From positions 25,119 to 89,118 of the forward strand of contig CAZZKM010000002.1 in the NCBI GenBank assembly GCA_964655115.1: DNA of 64,000 nt, given 5' to 3'. Origin of the DNA: ATZT02 sp964655115 (GTDB lineage Bacteria > Actinomycetota > Actinomycetes > S36-B12 > UBA5976). Shown one piece after another: positions 25,726 through 34,183 of this stretch. Both the position numbers and the translations under genes were made by a program. Under the pieces are notes generated by a model. The model was not told the DNA's origin. It ran no database searches and saw only the letters and a list, made by a program, of their open reading frames with translations. The first letter of the stretch is position 1. Every line of letters begins with the position of its first letter.

Positions 25726-26232
25726 CTAGCGTAATGTGCGCTCAGAGGCAGATTTTGCTCCGCGTCCAATTGCCACCATGCCTGATTGAACTAGTTCCTT
25801 GATTCCATAGTCTTCTAATACTTTTAAAAGAGCCTGGATTTTGTCGTGATTTCCAGTTGCTTCAATTGTTATTGCATCACTGGAGACATCAACGACTTTT
25901 GCTCTAAAAAGAGAAACTGTTTCTAAAATACTTGAACGATTTTGAGCATCTGCTTTAACTTTTACAAGTAGTAATTCTCTTTGTACAGCTGCTGTGTTAT
26001 CAAGTTCCACTATTTTTAAAACATTGACTAATTTATTTAATTGTTTAGTCACTTGTTCAAGTGGAGATTCTGCAACATTTACCACAATGGTCATGCGGGA
26101 AACTCCGCTTGTTTCAGTAGGTCCTACTGCTAATGATTCAATGTTGAATCCGCGTCTTGCAAATAAACTTGCAGTTCTTGCTAAAACTCCCGGTTGATCT
26201 TCAACTAAAACACTTAATGTGTGTCTACTCAT
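25726..26232 (-). CDS. ilvN: Acetolactate synthase small (regulatory) subunit
   Basis: A 168-residue regulatory subunit with an N-terminal ACT domain (TLSVLVEDQPGVLARTASLF, then RRGFNIESLAVGPTE) that senses valine in homologues, and a C-terminal ACT-like half with ELLLVKVKAD and IEATGNHDKIQALLKVL. It activates IlvB and confers feedback inhibition. Its ATG overlaps the ilvB stop (ATGA). Confidence 0.96.
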   Translation of the reverse strand: MSRHTLSVLVEDQPGVLARTASLFARRGFNIESLAVGPTETSGVSRMTIVVNVAESPLEQVTKQLNKLVNVLKIVELDNTAAVQRELLLVKVKADAQNRSSILETVSLFRAKVVDVSSDAITIEATGNHDKIQALLKVLEDYGIKELVQSGMVAIGRGAKSASERTLR

Positions 26233-27974
26233 TCGTCATCACTTCGCATCCATTTTGGTGCCATATCGCGAGCAAATTTGATTTCAGAATTACTCATGCC
26301 AGCTGCAACCATTGGCCAAACCATGGCATCTTTATGAACTACGAAATCAATTACTACTGGGGCATCATTTAGTCCAAGTGCTTTTTCGATAACTACATCA
26401 ACTTCATCTTTGTTTTCGCAACGCAATCCATGACAACCATACGCATCAGCAAGTTTCACAAAATCTGGAATTCTGTTGGTATGAAGATCTGTATTGGAAT
26501 ATCTATTGTTATAAAACAAAGATTGCCATTGTCTAACCATGCCCAGTGCATTGTTATTAATCAATCCAACCTTGATTGGAATGTTATTAATTGTGCAAGT
26601 GGCTAATTCTTGATTAGTCATTTGGAAACAACCATCACCATCAATTGCCCAAACATCTTTATCAGGTGCTCCAACTTTTGCACCCATTGCAGCAGGAATT
26701 GCATAACCCATAGTTCCTAAACCACCTGAGTTAAGCCAAGTTCCTGGATTTTCATATTTAATAAATTGAGCTGCCCACATTTGATGTTGACCAACACCTG
26801 CTGCATATAAAGCATCAGGTCCTGTGATTTCACCAATTCTTTGAATTACATATTGAGGGGAAAGAGAACCATCATGTGGTTCGTCATATCCAAGTGGATA
26901 TTCATTTCTTAATCTATTTAAATTGGCCCACCATGCCTCATAATTCCCAACTCTTCCTGCTTTATGTTCATCTTTCAAAGCAGCAATAAGTTCAATCATG
27001 GTTTCTTTGGCATCACCCACAATTGGCACGTGAGCAAATCTATTTTTACCAATTTCTGCAGGATCTATATCAATATGAATTACATCTGCTTCTGGAGCAA
27101 ATGATGAAAGTTGACCAGTGACTCGATCATCAAATCTTGTTCCAATAGCAATTAATAAATCACTTTGTTGTAAAGATCCAACTGCAGCAACTGTGCCATG
27201 CATTCCAGGCATTCCTAAATGTTGTGGATGAGAATCTGGAAATGCTCCTCTAGCCATCAATGTTGTGACAACAGGAATTTGAGTTAGCTCTGCTAATTGG
27301 AAAAGTTCTTTATTTGCCTCAGATTTAATAACACCTCCACCAATGTAAAGAACTGGCTTTTTAGCATTAACAATTCTTTCGGCAGCTTCCTTGACTCTTT
27401 TAGCATTTGGTTTAGCAGTTGGATGATAACCAGGTAAATTCATAACTGGTGGCCAATTAAATTGAGTTTTTGCATTTAGGGCATCTTTAGAAATATCAAC
27501 TAAAACAGGTCCTGGTCTTCCAGTTGAAGCAATGTGAAATGCTTCTGCAATTGCTCTTGGAATGTCATCTGCTTTGGTAACTAAATAATTATGTTTTGTA
27601 ATTGGAAAAGTAATTCCTCTAATATCTGCTTCTTGAAATGCATCAGTACCAATTGCATTTGATGGAACTTGTCCAGTGATTGCAACCATAGGAACAGAAT
27701 CCATGTGTGCATCAGCTATTGGTGTTACCAGATTGGTTGCTCCTGGTCCACTTGTTGCCATACAAACTCCAACGCGACCAGTTGCAAGTGCATAACCTTC
27801 AGCAGCATGACCAGCACCTTGTTCATGTCTAACTAAAATGTGGCGTAATTTTTTTGAATCCATCAATGGATCGTATGCAGGAAGAATTGCTCCGCCAGGA
27901 ATTCCAAAGACTGTATCTACACCTGCAAATTCCAAAGATTGAACTAAACTTTGCGCACCGGTGATCTCGGTCAT
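26229..27974 (-). CDS. ilvB: Acetolactate synthase large (catalytic) subunit
   Basis: A 581-residue ThDP enzyme. Catalytic glutamate in RHEQGAGHAAEGYA (about E51), the FAD-region GTRFDDRVTG, and the ThDP motif IDGDGCFQM to GLINNNALGMVRQWQ are in place. It makes acetolactate or 2-aceto-2-hydroxybutyrate. The ATG is preceded by AAAGGAAA. Upstream lie a terminator hairpin and a Val-rich leader peptide, so expression is likely attenuated. First gene of ilvB-ilvN-ilvC. Confidence 0.97.
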   Translation of the reverse strand: MTEITGAQSLVQSLEFAGVDTVFGIPGGAILPAYDPLMDSKKLRHILVRHEQGAGHAAEGYALATGRVGVCMATSGPGATNLVTPIADAHMDSVPMVAITGQVPSNAIGTDAFQEADIRGITFPITKHNYLVTKADDIPRAIAEAFHIASTGRPGPVLVDISKDALNAKTQFNWPPVMNLPGYHPTAKPNAKRVKEAAERIVNAKKPVLYIGGGVIKSEANKELFQLAELTQIPVVTTLMARGAFPDSHPQHLGMPGMHGTVAAVGSLQQSDLLIAIGTRFDDRVTGQLSSFAPEADVIHIDIDPAEIGKNRFAHVPIVGDAKETMIELIAALKDEHKAGRVGNYEAWWANLNRLRNEYPLGYDEPHDGSLSPQYVIQRIGEITGPDALYAAGVGQHQMWAAQFIKYENPGTWLNSGGLGTMGYAIPAAMGAKVGAPDKDVWAIDGDGCFQMTNQELATCTINNIPIKVGLINNNALGMVRQWQSLFYNNRYSNTDLHTNRIPDFVKLADAYGCHGLRCENKDEVDVVIEKALGLNDAPVVIDFVVHKDAMVWPMVAAGMSNSEIKFARDMAPKWMRSDDE

Positions 27975-28051
27975 GAATTATGTTTCCTTTAAATCGGGGA
28001 AGAATTCTTTTTAAGGAATCCTTCAATTGTTTCAGTAGCCTTTAGCCCACT

Positions 28052-28087
28052 AAAAAACCCCCCGGCCTTTTTTAGGCAAACGGAGGG
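28052..28087 (-). terminator. Intrinsic terminator in the ilvB leader (attenuator)
   Basis: On the minus strand CCTCCG (28081-28086) pairs with CGGGGGG (28058-28064), the stem continuing as GCC/GGC after a small bulge, and six T follow (complement of 28052-28057). Further out, TTAGCCCAC (28094-28102) is complementary to GTGGGCTAA (28042-28050), and also, with one mismatch over 12 bases, to the last codons of the leader peptide, giving competing folds. Located 78 bases upstream of the ilvB ATG. Confidence 0.85.
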
Positions 28088-28108
28088 TGGCGCGTGGGCT
28101 AATTCTTG

Positions 28109-28150
28109 CTAGCCGACGCGCTCGCTAACTACCACGAGTGCATTTCTCAT
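28109..28150 (-). CDS. Leader peptide with three valines, upstream of ilvB
   Basis: A 13-residue frame MRNALVVVSERVG ending TAG, containing CTC for Leu, then GTG-GTA-GTT for Val, and a later GTC Val. It precedes a strong terminator by 22 bases and is followed by ilvB-ilvN-ilvC. Similar Val/Leu/Ile-rich leaders control ilvB operons in other Actinobacteria and in enteric bacteria. The promoter just upstream places the likely transcription start at or next to the ATG, so this peptide may be read from a leaderless transcript. Confidence 0.82.
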   Translation of the reverse strand: MRNALVVVSERVG

Positions 28151-28157
28151 TGAAAAA

Positions 28158-28186
28158 ACTTTATCAGCCTATTGATGATTGGTCTA
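28158..28186 (-). promoter_or_regulatory. Probable sigma-70-type promoter of the ilvB leader
   Basis: TAGACC (complement of 28181-28186, four of six matches to TTGACA) and TAAAGT (28158-28163) are separated by 17 bases. The -10 box ends seven bases before the leader ATG, which predicts transcription beginning at that ATG. Box matches are moderate, so the call rests on spacing and position. The rest of the 274-base region between ilvB and trhO shows no other gene. Confidence 0.5.
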
Positions 28187-28248
28187 GTCCTGTCCCCTTT
28201 GAACTAGTCGAACTTAAGAATTAACAAAGAATTAAACTTAGAAACATT

Positions 28249-29157
28249 ATGGATCTAGATAAAGTCATTCTCTATTACGCATTCACACCTGTAAATGACC
28301 CACAAGCTTTAATGCTGTGGCAAAAAACTTTATGCCAATCCTTAAACATAAAGGGCAGAATTTTAATTTCTCCTCATGGAATAAATGGAACCCTTGGTGG
28401 AAAAATGGAAGATTTAAAAAAATACATTAAACAAACCAGACTTTATCCAGGTTTTAAAAAAATAGATTTCAAATGGTCAGAAGGAACAGGCAAAGATTTT
28501 CCAAAATTAAAGGTAAAAGTCAAAGAAGAATTAGTTCCATTTGGAAATACAGATGAAATTAAAGTTGGCGATAACGGAATTATTGGTGGCGGTACTCACT
28601 TAAAACCTGAACAGGTTCATAAATTGGTTGAAGAGAGAAAAGATGAAGTTGTTTTCTTTGATGGCAGAAATACTTTCGAAGCTAAAGTTGGAAAATTTAA
28701 AGATGCCGTGGTCCCTCAAACTTCAACCACTCGAGATTTCATAAATGAACTAGAAAGTGGTAAATATGACCACTTAAAAAATAAAGCCATAGTTACTTAT
28801 TGCACCGGTGGAATACGTTGCGAAATTTTATCAGTGTTGATGAAAAATAGAGGATTTAGTGAGGTTTATCAAATAAAAGGTGGAATTGTTCGTTACGGAA
28901 ATAAATTTGGTGATGATGGTTTATGGGAAGGATCTTTATACACCTTCGATGATCGATTAACCATTGATTTTAGTGATCACACAAAATTGATTGGATCTTG
29001 TGCAAGATGTAGTGCTAAAACAAAATCATTTAGAAATTGTCAAAATCCAAATTGTCATCAACTAGTTTTACTTTGTGATAATTGTTATGCCACACACGTT
29101 GGAATGCCTTGTGTGCATGATCGCGAAACAAAACAAAATCACGAACTTGTTGGTTAA
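28249..29157 (+). CDS. trhO: Rhodanese-like tRNA uridine(34) hydroxylase TrhO
   Basis: A 302-residue protein with an N-terminal ferredoxin-like half (ISPHGINGTLGG), a central rhodanese domain whose active-site loop is YCTGGIRCE (Cys about 185), and a Cys-rich C-terminal tail (CARC, NPNC, CDNC) as in the YceA/TrhO family. TrhO hydroxylates wobble uridine on the way to 5-(carboxy)methoxyuridine in tRNA. It lies between the divergent ilvB leader and ilvD and shares a TTAA stop with ilvD. Function is by family similarity. Confidence 0.9.
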   Translation: MDLDKVILYYAFTPVNDPQALMLWQKTLCQSLNIKGRILISPHGINGTLGGKMEDLKKYIKQTRLYPGFKKIDFKWSEGTGKDFPKLKVKVKEELVPFGNTDEIKVGDNGIIGGGTHLKPEQVHKLVEERKDEVVFFDGRNTFEAKVGKFKDAVVPQTSTTRDFINELESGKYDHLKNKAIVTYCTGGIRCEILSVLMKNRGFSEVYQIKGGIVRYGNKFGDDGLWEGSLYTFDDRLTIDFSDHTKLIGSCARCSAKTKSFRNCQNPNCHQLVLLCDNCYATHVGMPCVHDRETKQNHELVG

Positions 29158-30839
29158 TTACAAACAGCACCTTTAGCTGAAGTTCCCACTAAGCGCGCAT
29201 ACTTACCCAAAACTCCAGTTGTATATCTAGGTTCTGCTGGTTTCCAATTAGTTTTTCTTTTTGCCAAAGTTTCTTCATCAACTAATAAATCTAATCTTCT
29301 ATTTGTTAAATCTAATTTGATTTTGTCACCAGTTTCAACCAATGCAATTGGTCCACCATCTGTAGCTTCTGGTGCAACATGTCCTATACAAAATCCTGCA
29401 GTTGCTCCACTAAATCTTCCATCAGTTACGAGCATTACATCTTTACCAAGACCTGCACCTTTTATAGCTGCAGTTACAGCTAACATTTCACGCATACCAG
29501 GACCACCTTTTGGTCCCTCATATCTAATGACAACAACGTCACCTTTAACAATTTTTCCTTGAGTTAGTGCTTCCATAGCAAATTTTTCATCATCGAAAAC
29601 TTTTGCAGTTCCTTCAAATATTGGAGATTCAACTGAAGCTGCTTTGATAACAGAACCTTCGGGAGCTAAAGATCCTTTAAGAATTACTAAACCACCAGTT
29701 TTGTGAATTGGATTATTTACTGCATAAATTATTTTTCCATCTGGATCTGGAGGATTTATTTCTTTCAAATTTTCTGCCAAAGTTTTTCCAGTAACAGTTA
29801 AAGCATCACCGTGTAACAAACCTGCATCAAGTAATGCTTTCATTACCACTGGTACTCCACCAATTTTGTCTAAATCATTCATTACATATCGTCCAAATGG
29901 TTTAACATCTGCTAAGTGAGGAGTTTTATCGCCAATTCGATTGAAATCATCAATTGTTAAATCAACTTTTGCTTCATGAGCTATAGCTAGTAAATGTAAA
30001 ACTGCATTTGTTGATCCACCAAGTGCCATCAAAACGGTTATCGCATTTTCAAATGCTTTTTTGGTCATGATGTCTCGAGCGGTTATTCCTTTTCTAATCA
30101 AATTAACAACGGCTTCACCTGCGGCAAATGCATCTGCATCTCTTCTTGAATCAATTGCTGGAGCACTGGCACTTCCAGGAAGTGCCATACCTAAAGCTTC
30201 TGCGGCAGAACTCATTGTGTTTGCGGTAAACATTCCGCCACATGCACCTTCTCCAGGGCAAGCTGCTCTTTCTATTTCACCTAATTCTTTTTCAGTTATT
30301 TTTCCAAGTGCACAAGCTCCTACACCTTCAAATACATCTTGGATAGTTAAATCTTTTCCATTTAAATTTCCAGGCATGATAGAACCGTTATAAATAAATA
30401 CGTTTGCTAAATCTAATCTGGCTGCAGCCATCAACATTCCAGGCAGTGATTTATCGCAACCTGCCAAAGTAACACTGCCGTCTAATCTTTCAGCATGCAT
30501 AACACATTCAACAGAATCTGTAATTATTTCTCTACTTACTAAAGAGGCACGCATTCCTTCATGACCCATAGAAATTCCATCAGAAACAGAAATTGTGGAA
30601 AATTCCATTGGAAATCCACCTGCTGCAAAAACACCTGCTTTTGCTTTTTCAGCTAAACGCCTAAGTGACATGTTGCAGGGAGTAATTTCATTCCAAGAAG
30701 AGGCAATACCAATTTGAGGTTTTTTAAAATCTTCATCTTTCATTCCAACCGCTCTTAACATTGCGCGAGCAGGGGCTCTTTCAATACCTTCAGTTACATC
30801 TTTACTTCTTGGTTTTAAATCACCTGGTTTAGTAGCCAT
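29154..30839 (-). CDS. ilvD: Dihydroxy-acid dehydratase
   Basis: A 561-residue Fe-S dehydratase. GCDKSLPGMLMAAARLD and CPGEGACGGMFTANTMSSAAEALG carry cluster cysteines, and VTDGRFSGATAGFCIGHVAPEA forms the C-terminal site. It dehydrates dihydroxy acids to the 2-oxo acids of Val/Leu and Ile. It starts 33 bases after the gatB stop, where TATAGAT and TACAGT could serve as a -10 box, so it may have its own promoter. It is physically apart from ilvBNC, and no leader peptide was found for it. Confidence 0.97.
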   Translation of the reverse strand: MATKPGDLKPRSKDVTEGIERAPARAMLRAVGMKDEDFKKPQIGIASSWNEITPCNMSLRRLAEKAKAGVFAAGGFPMEFSTISVSDGISMGHEGMRASLVSREIITDSVECVMHAERLDGSVTLAGCDKSLPGMLMAAARLDLANVFIYNGSIMPGNLNGKDLTIQDVFEGVGACALGKITEKELGEIERAACPGEGACGGMFTANTMSSAAEALGMALPGSASAPAIDSRRDADAFAAGEAVVNLIRKGITARDIMTKKAFENAITVLMALGGSTNAVLHLLAIAHEAKVDLTIDDFNRIGDKTPHLADVKPFGRYVMNDLDKIGGVPVVMKALLDAGLLHGDALTVTGKTLAENLKEINPPDPDGKIIYAVNNPIHKTGGLVILKGSLAPEGSVIKAASVESPIFEGTAKVFDDEKFAMEALTQGKIVKGDVVVIRYEGPKGGPGMREMLAVTAAIKGAGLGKDVMLVTDGRFSGATAGFCIGHVAPEATDGGPIALVETGDKIKLDLTNRRLDLLVDEETLAKRKTNWKPAEPRYTTGVLGKYARLVGTSAKGAVCN

Positions 30840-30872
30840 ATAAATACTGTATCTATATCAATTCTTTTTGAT

Positions 30873-32369
30873 CTAACTACCTAATGTTTTCAAGATTAAT
30901 TCTCTTACTTTGGCAGCATCAGCGCTTCCACCAGTTGTTTTCATAACGGCTCCAACGATTACCCCAACAACTTGAACTTTTCCTTCTTTAATTTTTGCAG
31001 CGGCATCTGGATTTGCTGCTATTGCTTCATTTATAGCTGGCAGTAATGCAGAGTCATCTGCTACTACGACTAATTTTCTATTTTCCATAACTTGGTCAGG
31101 ATTTCCTTCACCAAGCAATATTCCATCAATTACTTGACGGGCTAGTTTGTCAGTTAATTTTCCTTCGTTTACTAATTGATCAATTCTTGCTACATCTTCT
31201 GGACTAATTTTTAAAGTTGTTAATTCAACACCTGATTCACTTGCTCTTCTCGCTAATTCTCCTGCCCACCATTTTCTTGCAGCTGCAGGTTTAGTTCCTT
31301 TTGAAATCGTTTCTGAAATTAAATCAACTGCACCTAAAGTTGTAACATCTCTCATTTCTAAATCTGTAAAACCCCATTCTTTGGCAAGTCTTACTCTTCT
31401 AATGGAAGGTTGTTCAGGAAGTTCAGATTTTAATTTTTCAATCCAATTTTTATCAGGAGCAATAGGAACTAAATCAGGTTCTGGAAAATATCTATACTCT
31501 TCTGCTACTTCTTTACTTCTTCCACTTCTAGTAGTTCCAGTATCTTCTTGGAAATGTCTTGTTTCTTGTTTTATTTTATTACCTTTATCAAGTTCAATTC
31601 CCTGTCTTTCAATTTCACTTCTAATTGCTCTTTCCACACTTCGAAGTGAGTTAACGTTTTTAGTTTCAGTTCTTGTGCCCCATTGTTTTGCCCCTTTTGG
31701 AGTTAAAGAAAGATTTACATCGCAACGCAAGGATCCTTCTTCCATTCGAACATCAGAAACTTTTAAACCACGAAGTAGATCTCTTAATTCAGTTACATAA
31801 GCTTTTGCTACTAATGGTGCAAATTCGTTTGTGCCAGCAACTGGTCTAGTCACAATTTCAACTAGTGGAATTCCTGCACGATTGTAATCAACTAATGAAT
31901 AATCAGCTCCATGAATTCTTCCAGTTGATCCACCTGCATGAGTTAGTTTTCCAGTGTCTTCTTCTAAATGAACTCTTTCGATTTCAACTCTGAATGTTTT
32001 TGATCCATCATCAGTATCAACAACTACATCCAAATACCCATTTGAACAAAGTGGTTCATCGTATTGACTAGTTTGAAAATCTTTTGGCATGTCAGGATAA
32101 AAATAATTTTTTCTAGCAAATCTAGAAAATGCAGCAATACTGCAATTAAGAGCTAAACCAATTCGAATAGTTGATTCAATTGCTGTTTCATTTGCTACCG
32201 GAAGAGATCCTGGAAGACCCAAACAAGTTGGACAGGTTTGAGTATTAGGCTCTGCACCAAATTCAGTAGAACAAGAACAAAACATCTTTGATTTTGTAGA
32301 TAATTCAACGTGGGTTTCTAATCCGATTACTGGATCATATTTTGCGATTGCTTCTTCAAAATTACCCAT
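30873..32369 (-). CDS. gatB: Aspartyl/glutamyl-tRNA amidotransferase subunit B
   Basis: A 498-residue GatB. VIGLETHVELSTKSKMFC, CPTCLGLPGSLPVAN and the KNYFYPDMPKDFQ/SQYDEP block form the kinase-like cradle that phosphorylates Glu-tRNA-Gln. The C-terminal helical plus YqeY domain (VNEGKLTDKLARQVIDGIL) is present. With GatA and GatC it converts Glu-tRNA-Gln (and possibly Asp-tRNA-Asn) to the amide form. It overlaps gatA by eight bases. It has a stand-alone YqeY relative at 44745. Confidence 0.97.
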   Translation of the reverse strand: MGNFEEAIAKYDPVIGLETHVELSTKSKMFCSCSTEFGAEPNTQTCPTCLGLPGSLPVANETAIESTIRIGLALNCSIAAFSRFARKNYFYPDMPKDFQTSQYDEPLCSNGYLDVVVDTDDGSKTFRVEIERVHLEEDTGKLTHAGGSTGRIHGADYSLVDYNRAGIPLVEIVTRPVAGTNEFAPLVAKAYVTELRDLLRGLKVSDVRMEEGSLRCDVNLSLTPKGAKQWGTRTETKNVNSLRSVERAIRSEIERQGIELDKGNKIKQETRHFQEDTGTTRSGRSKEVAEEYRYFPEPDLVPIAPDKNWIEKLKSELPEQPSIRRVRLAKEWGFTDLEMRDVTTLGAVDLISETISKGTKPAAARKWWAGELARRASESGVELTTLKISPEDVARIDQLVNEGKLTDKLARQVIDGILLGEGNPDQVMENRKLVVVADDSALLPAINEAIAANPDAAAKIKEGKVQVVGVIVGAVMKTTGGSADAAKVRELILKTLGS

Positions 32370-33870
32370 GTGAGGCCACCTTCAAATCAGGAATTGAATC
32401 TATTAATAAGCCATTCCATTTATCTTTCAAACTTGCTTCTAGAGTTGCTGCAACTTTATACATTCGATCATCTTGCATAAATGGAGCAATTATTTGTAAA
32501 CCAACTGGAAGTTTGTCTTCATCGGCTAAACCAATTGGAATACTCATGGCAGGAATTCCTGCAAGAGATGGTGGAAGTGTGGCTAAATCTGCCAAATACA
32601 TTGCAAGTGGATCATTTACTCTCTCACCTAATCCCCACGCGGTTGTAGGAGAAGTAGGAGAAATTAATACATCAACTTCTTTAAAGGCATTTTTTAAATC
32701 TTGTGCAATTAATGCTCTAACTTTTTGAGCTTGAGCATAGTAAGCATCGTAATAACCAGAAGATAAAGCATAAGTACCAATCATTATTCTTCGTTTTACT
32801 TCTTTACCAAATCCCTTAGCTCTAGTTTTATTCATTACTTCTTCAGCACTTAAATTTTGCTCATCAACTCTTAGGCCATAACGCATGCCATCAAATCTGG
32901 CTAAATTGCTGGAAGCTTCACTTGGGGCAATTAAATAATAAGTTGCAAGTGCATAAACAGAATGAGGAATTGATATTTCTGTGACATTGGCACCTAATGA
33001 TTTTAAAGTTTCAATAGATTCGTTAAATCTATTTATTACTCCTTTTTGCCATCCTGAACCACCTAATTCTTTGATGTAACCAATTTTTAAACCTTTTACA
33101 TCTAAAGTTTTTGCAGCTTGCACTACATCTGGACTTTTCTCATTAATACTTGTGGAATCTAGTGGATCATGTCCTGCCATAACTTCATGTAACATTGCGC
33201 AATCTAAAACAGTCCTTGCAAATGGTCCTGCTTGATCTAATGAAGATGCAAATGCGACTAATCCATAACGTGACACCGCTCCATAACTTGGTTTGGCTCC
33301 GACAATTCCTGTTACAGATGCAGGTTGTCTAATCGAACCTCCTGTATCTGTGCCAATTGAAAGGGGTGCAAAAAATGCAGCCACCGCAGCAGATGAACCA
33401 CCTGAAGATCCACCAGGAATTTTATTTAAATCCCATGGATTTCTAGTTGGAAAATAAGCACTGTTTTCAGTAGATGAACCCATGGCAAATTCATCCATAT
33501 TGGTTTTACCCAAAATAATTACTCCAGAGTTTTTTAGATTTTTTACAACTGTTGAGTCATATGGTGGAAGCCAATTTTCTAATATTTTGGATCCACATGT
33601 AGTTGGAACATCTTTTTGTGTCAAAACATCTTTTAACGCTAGCGGAACACCAGCTAACTTACTTAATTTCTTATTTTCTTTTCTCGATTTATCAACATCT
33701 TCAGCCTGCTCCAATGCGCCTTTTTTGTCTAAGTGTAAAAAAGCTTTAACTTTGTTATCTAACTCTTCAATTCGTGAAAAATGAGCCTTAGTTACTTCAA
33801 CTGCACTAATTTCTTTTTTATCGAGTTTTTCACTTAGTTCTAACGCTGTTAATTTAGTTAAATCTGACAT
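32362..33870 (-). CDS. gatA: Aspartyl/glutamyl-tRNA amidotransferase subunit A
   Basis: A 502-residue amidase-signature enzyme that hydrolyses glutamine and channels ammonia to GatB. The catalytic triad is seen as Lys in PLALKDVLT (about K80), the paired serines of PGGSSGGSSAAVAA, and GTDTGGSIRQPAS with the nucleophilic serine. The ATG overlaps the gatC stop by one base (TAATG), and the gene overlaps gatB, so subunits are made in the order C, A, B. Confidence 0.97.
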   Translation of the reverse strand: MSDLTKLTALELSEKLDKKEISAVEVTKAHFSRIEELDNKVKAFLHLDKKGALEQAEDVDKSRKENKKLSKLAGVPLALKDVLTQKDVPTTCGSKILENWLPPYDSTVVKNLKNSGVIILGKTNMDEFAMGSSTENSAYFPTRNPWDLNKIPGGSSGGSSAAVAAFFAPLSIGTDTGGSIRQPASVTGIVGAKPSYGAVSRYGLVAFASSLDQAGPFARTVLDCAMLHEVMAGHDPLDSTSINEKSPDVVQAAKTLDVKGLKIGYIKELGGSGWQKGVINRFNESIETLKSLGANVTEISIPHSVYALATYYLIAPSEASSNLARFDGMRYGLRVDEQNLSAEEVMNKTRAKGFGKEVKRRIMIGTYALSSGYYDAYYAQAQKVRALIAQDLKNAFKEVDVLISPTSPTTAWGLGERVNDPLAMYLADLATLPPSLAGIPAMSIPIGLADEDKLPVGLQIIAPFMQDDRMYKVAATLEASLKDKWNGLLIDSIPDLKVASHG

Positions 33871-34166
33871 TATTCTTCATCCAATATTCTTGGCACTTTA
33901 AATTTGTCATCTTCACTTGCTGGGGCAGATTTTAAAATTTCTTCACGTTTTAAGGATGGTTTTGTTTCATCTTGTCGAAAAATATTTACAGCTCCTGTGG
34001 CATGTGACATGGGCTGAATATTTTTAGTGTCAACTTCTCCAACTTTTGCAACAGATTCCAAGATAATTTCTAATTGTTTAGCATATTCATCTAATTCGGA
34101 TTCTGCTAAATCTAATCTGGCTAGTTTTGCTAAATTAGCAACTTCTTCTTTAGATATTTTTGACAC
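33870..34166 (-). CDS. gatC: Aspartyl/glutamyl-tRNA amidotransferase subunit C
   Basis: A 98-residue GatC: ISKEEVANLAKLARLDLAE at the N terminus, a helical belt around residues 20-45, and the C-terminal MSHATGAVNIFRQDE/LKSAPASEDDKFKVPRIL segment. It stabilises GatA. It lies 17 bases downstream of ligA. The complete gatCAB set supports indirect glutaminyl-tRNA formation, consistent with tRNA-Gln beside gltX in this window. Confidence 0.94.
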   Translation of the reverse strand: MSKISKEEVANLAKLARLDLAESELDEYAKQLEIILESVAKVGEVDTKNIQPMSHATGAVNIFRQDETKPSLKREEILKSAPASEDDKFKVPRILDEE

Positions 34167-34183
34167 GTTTATTATCTTATTAT

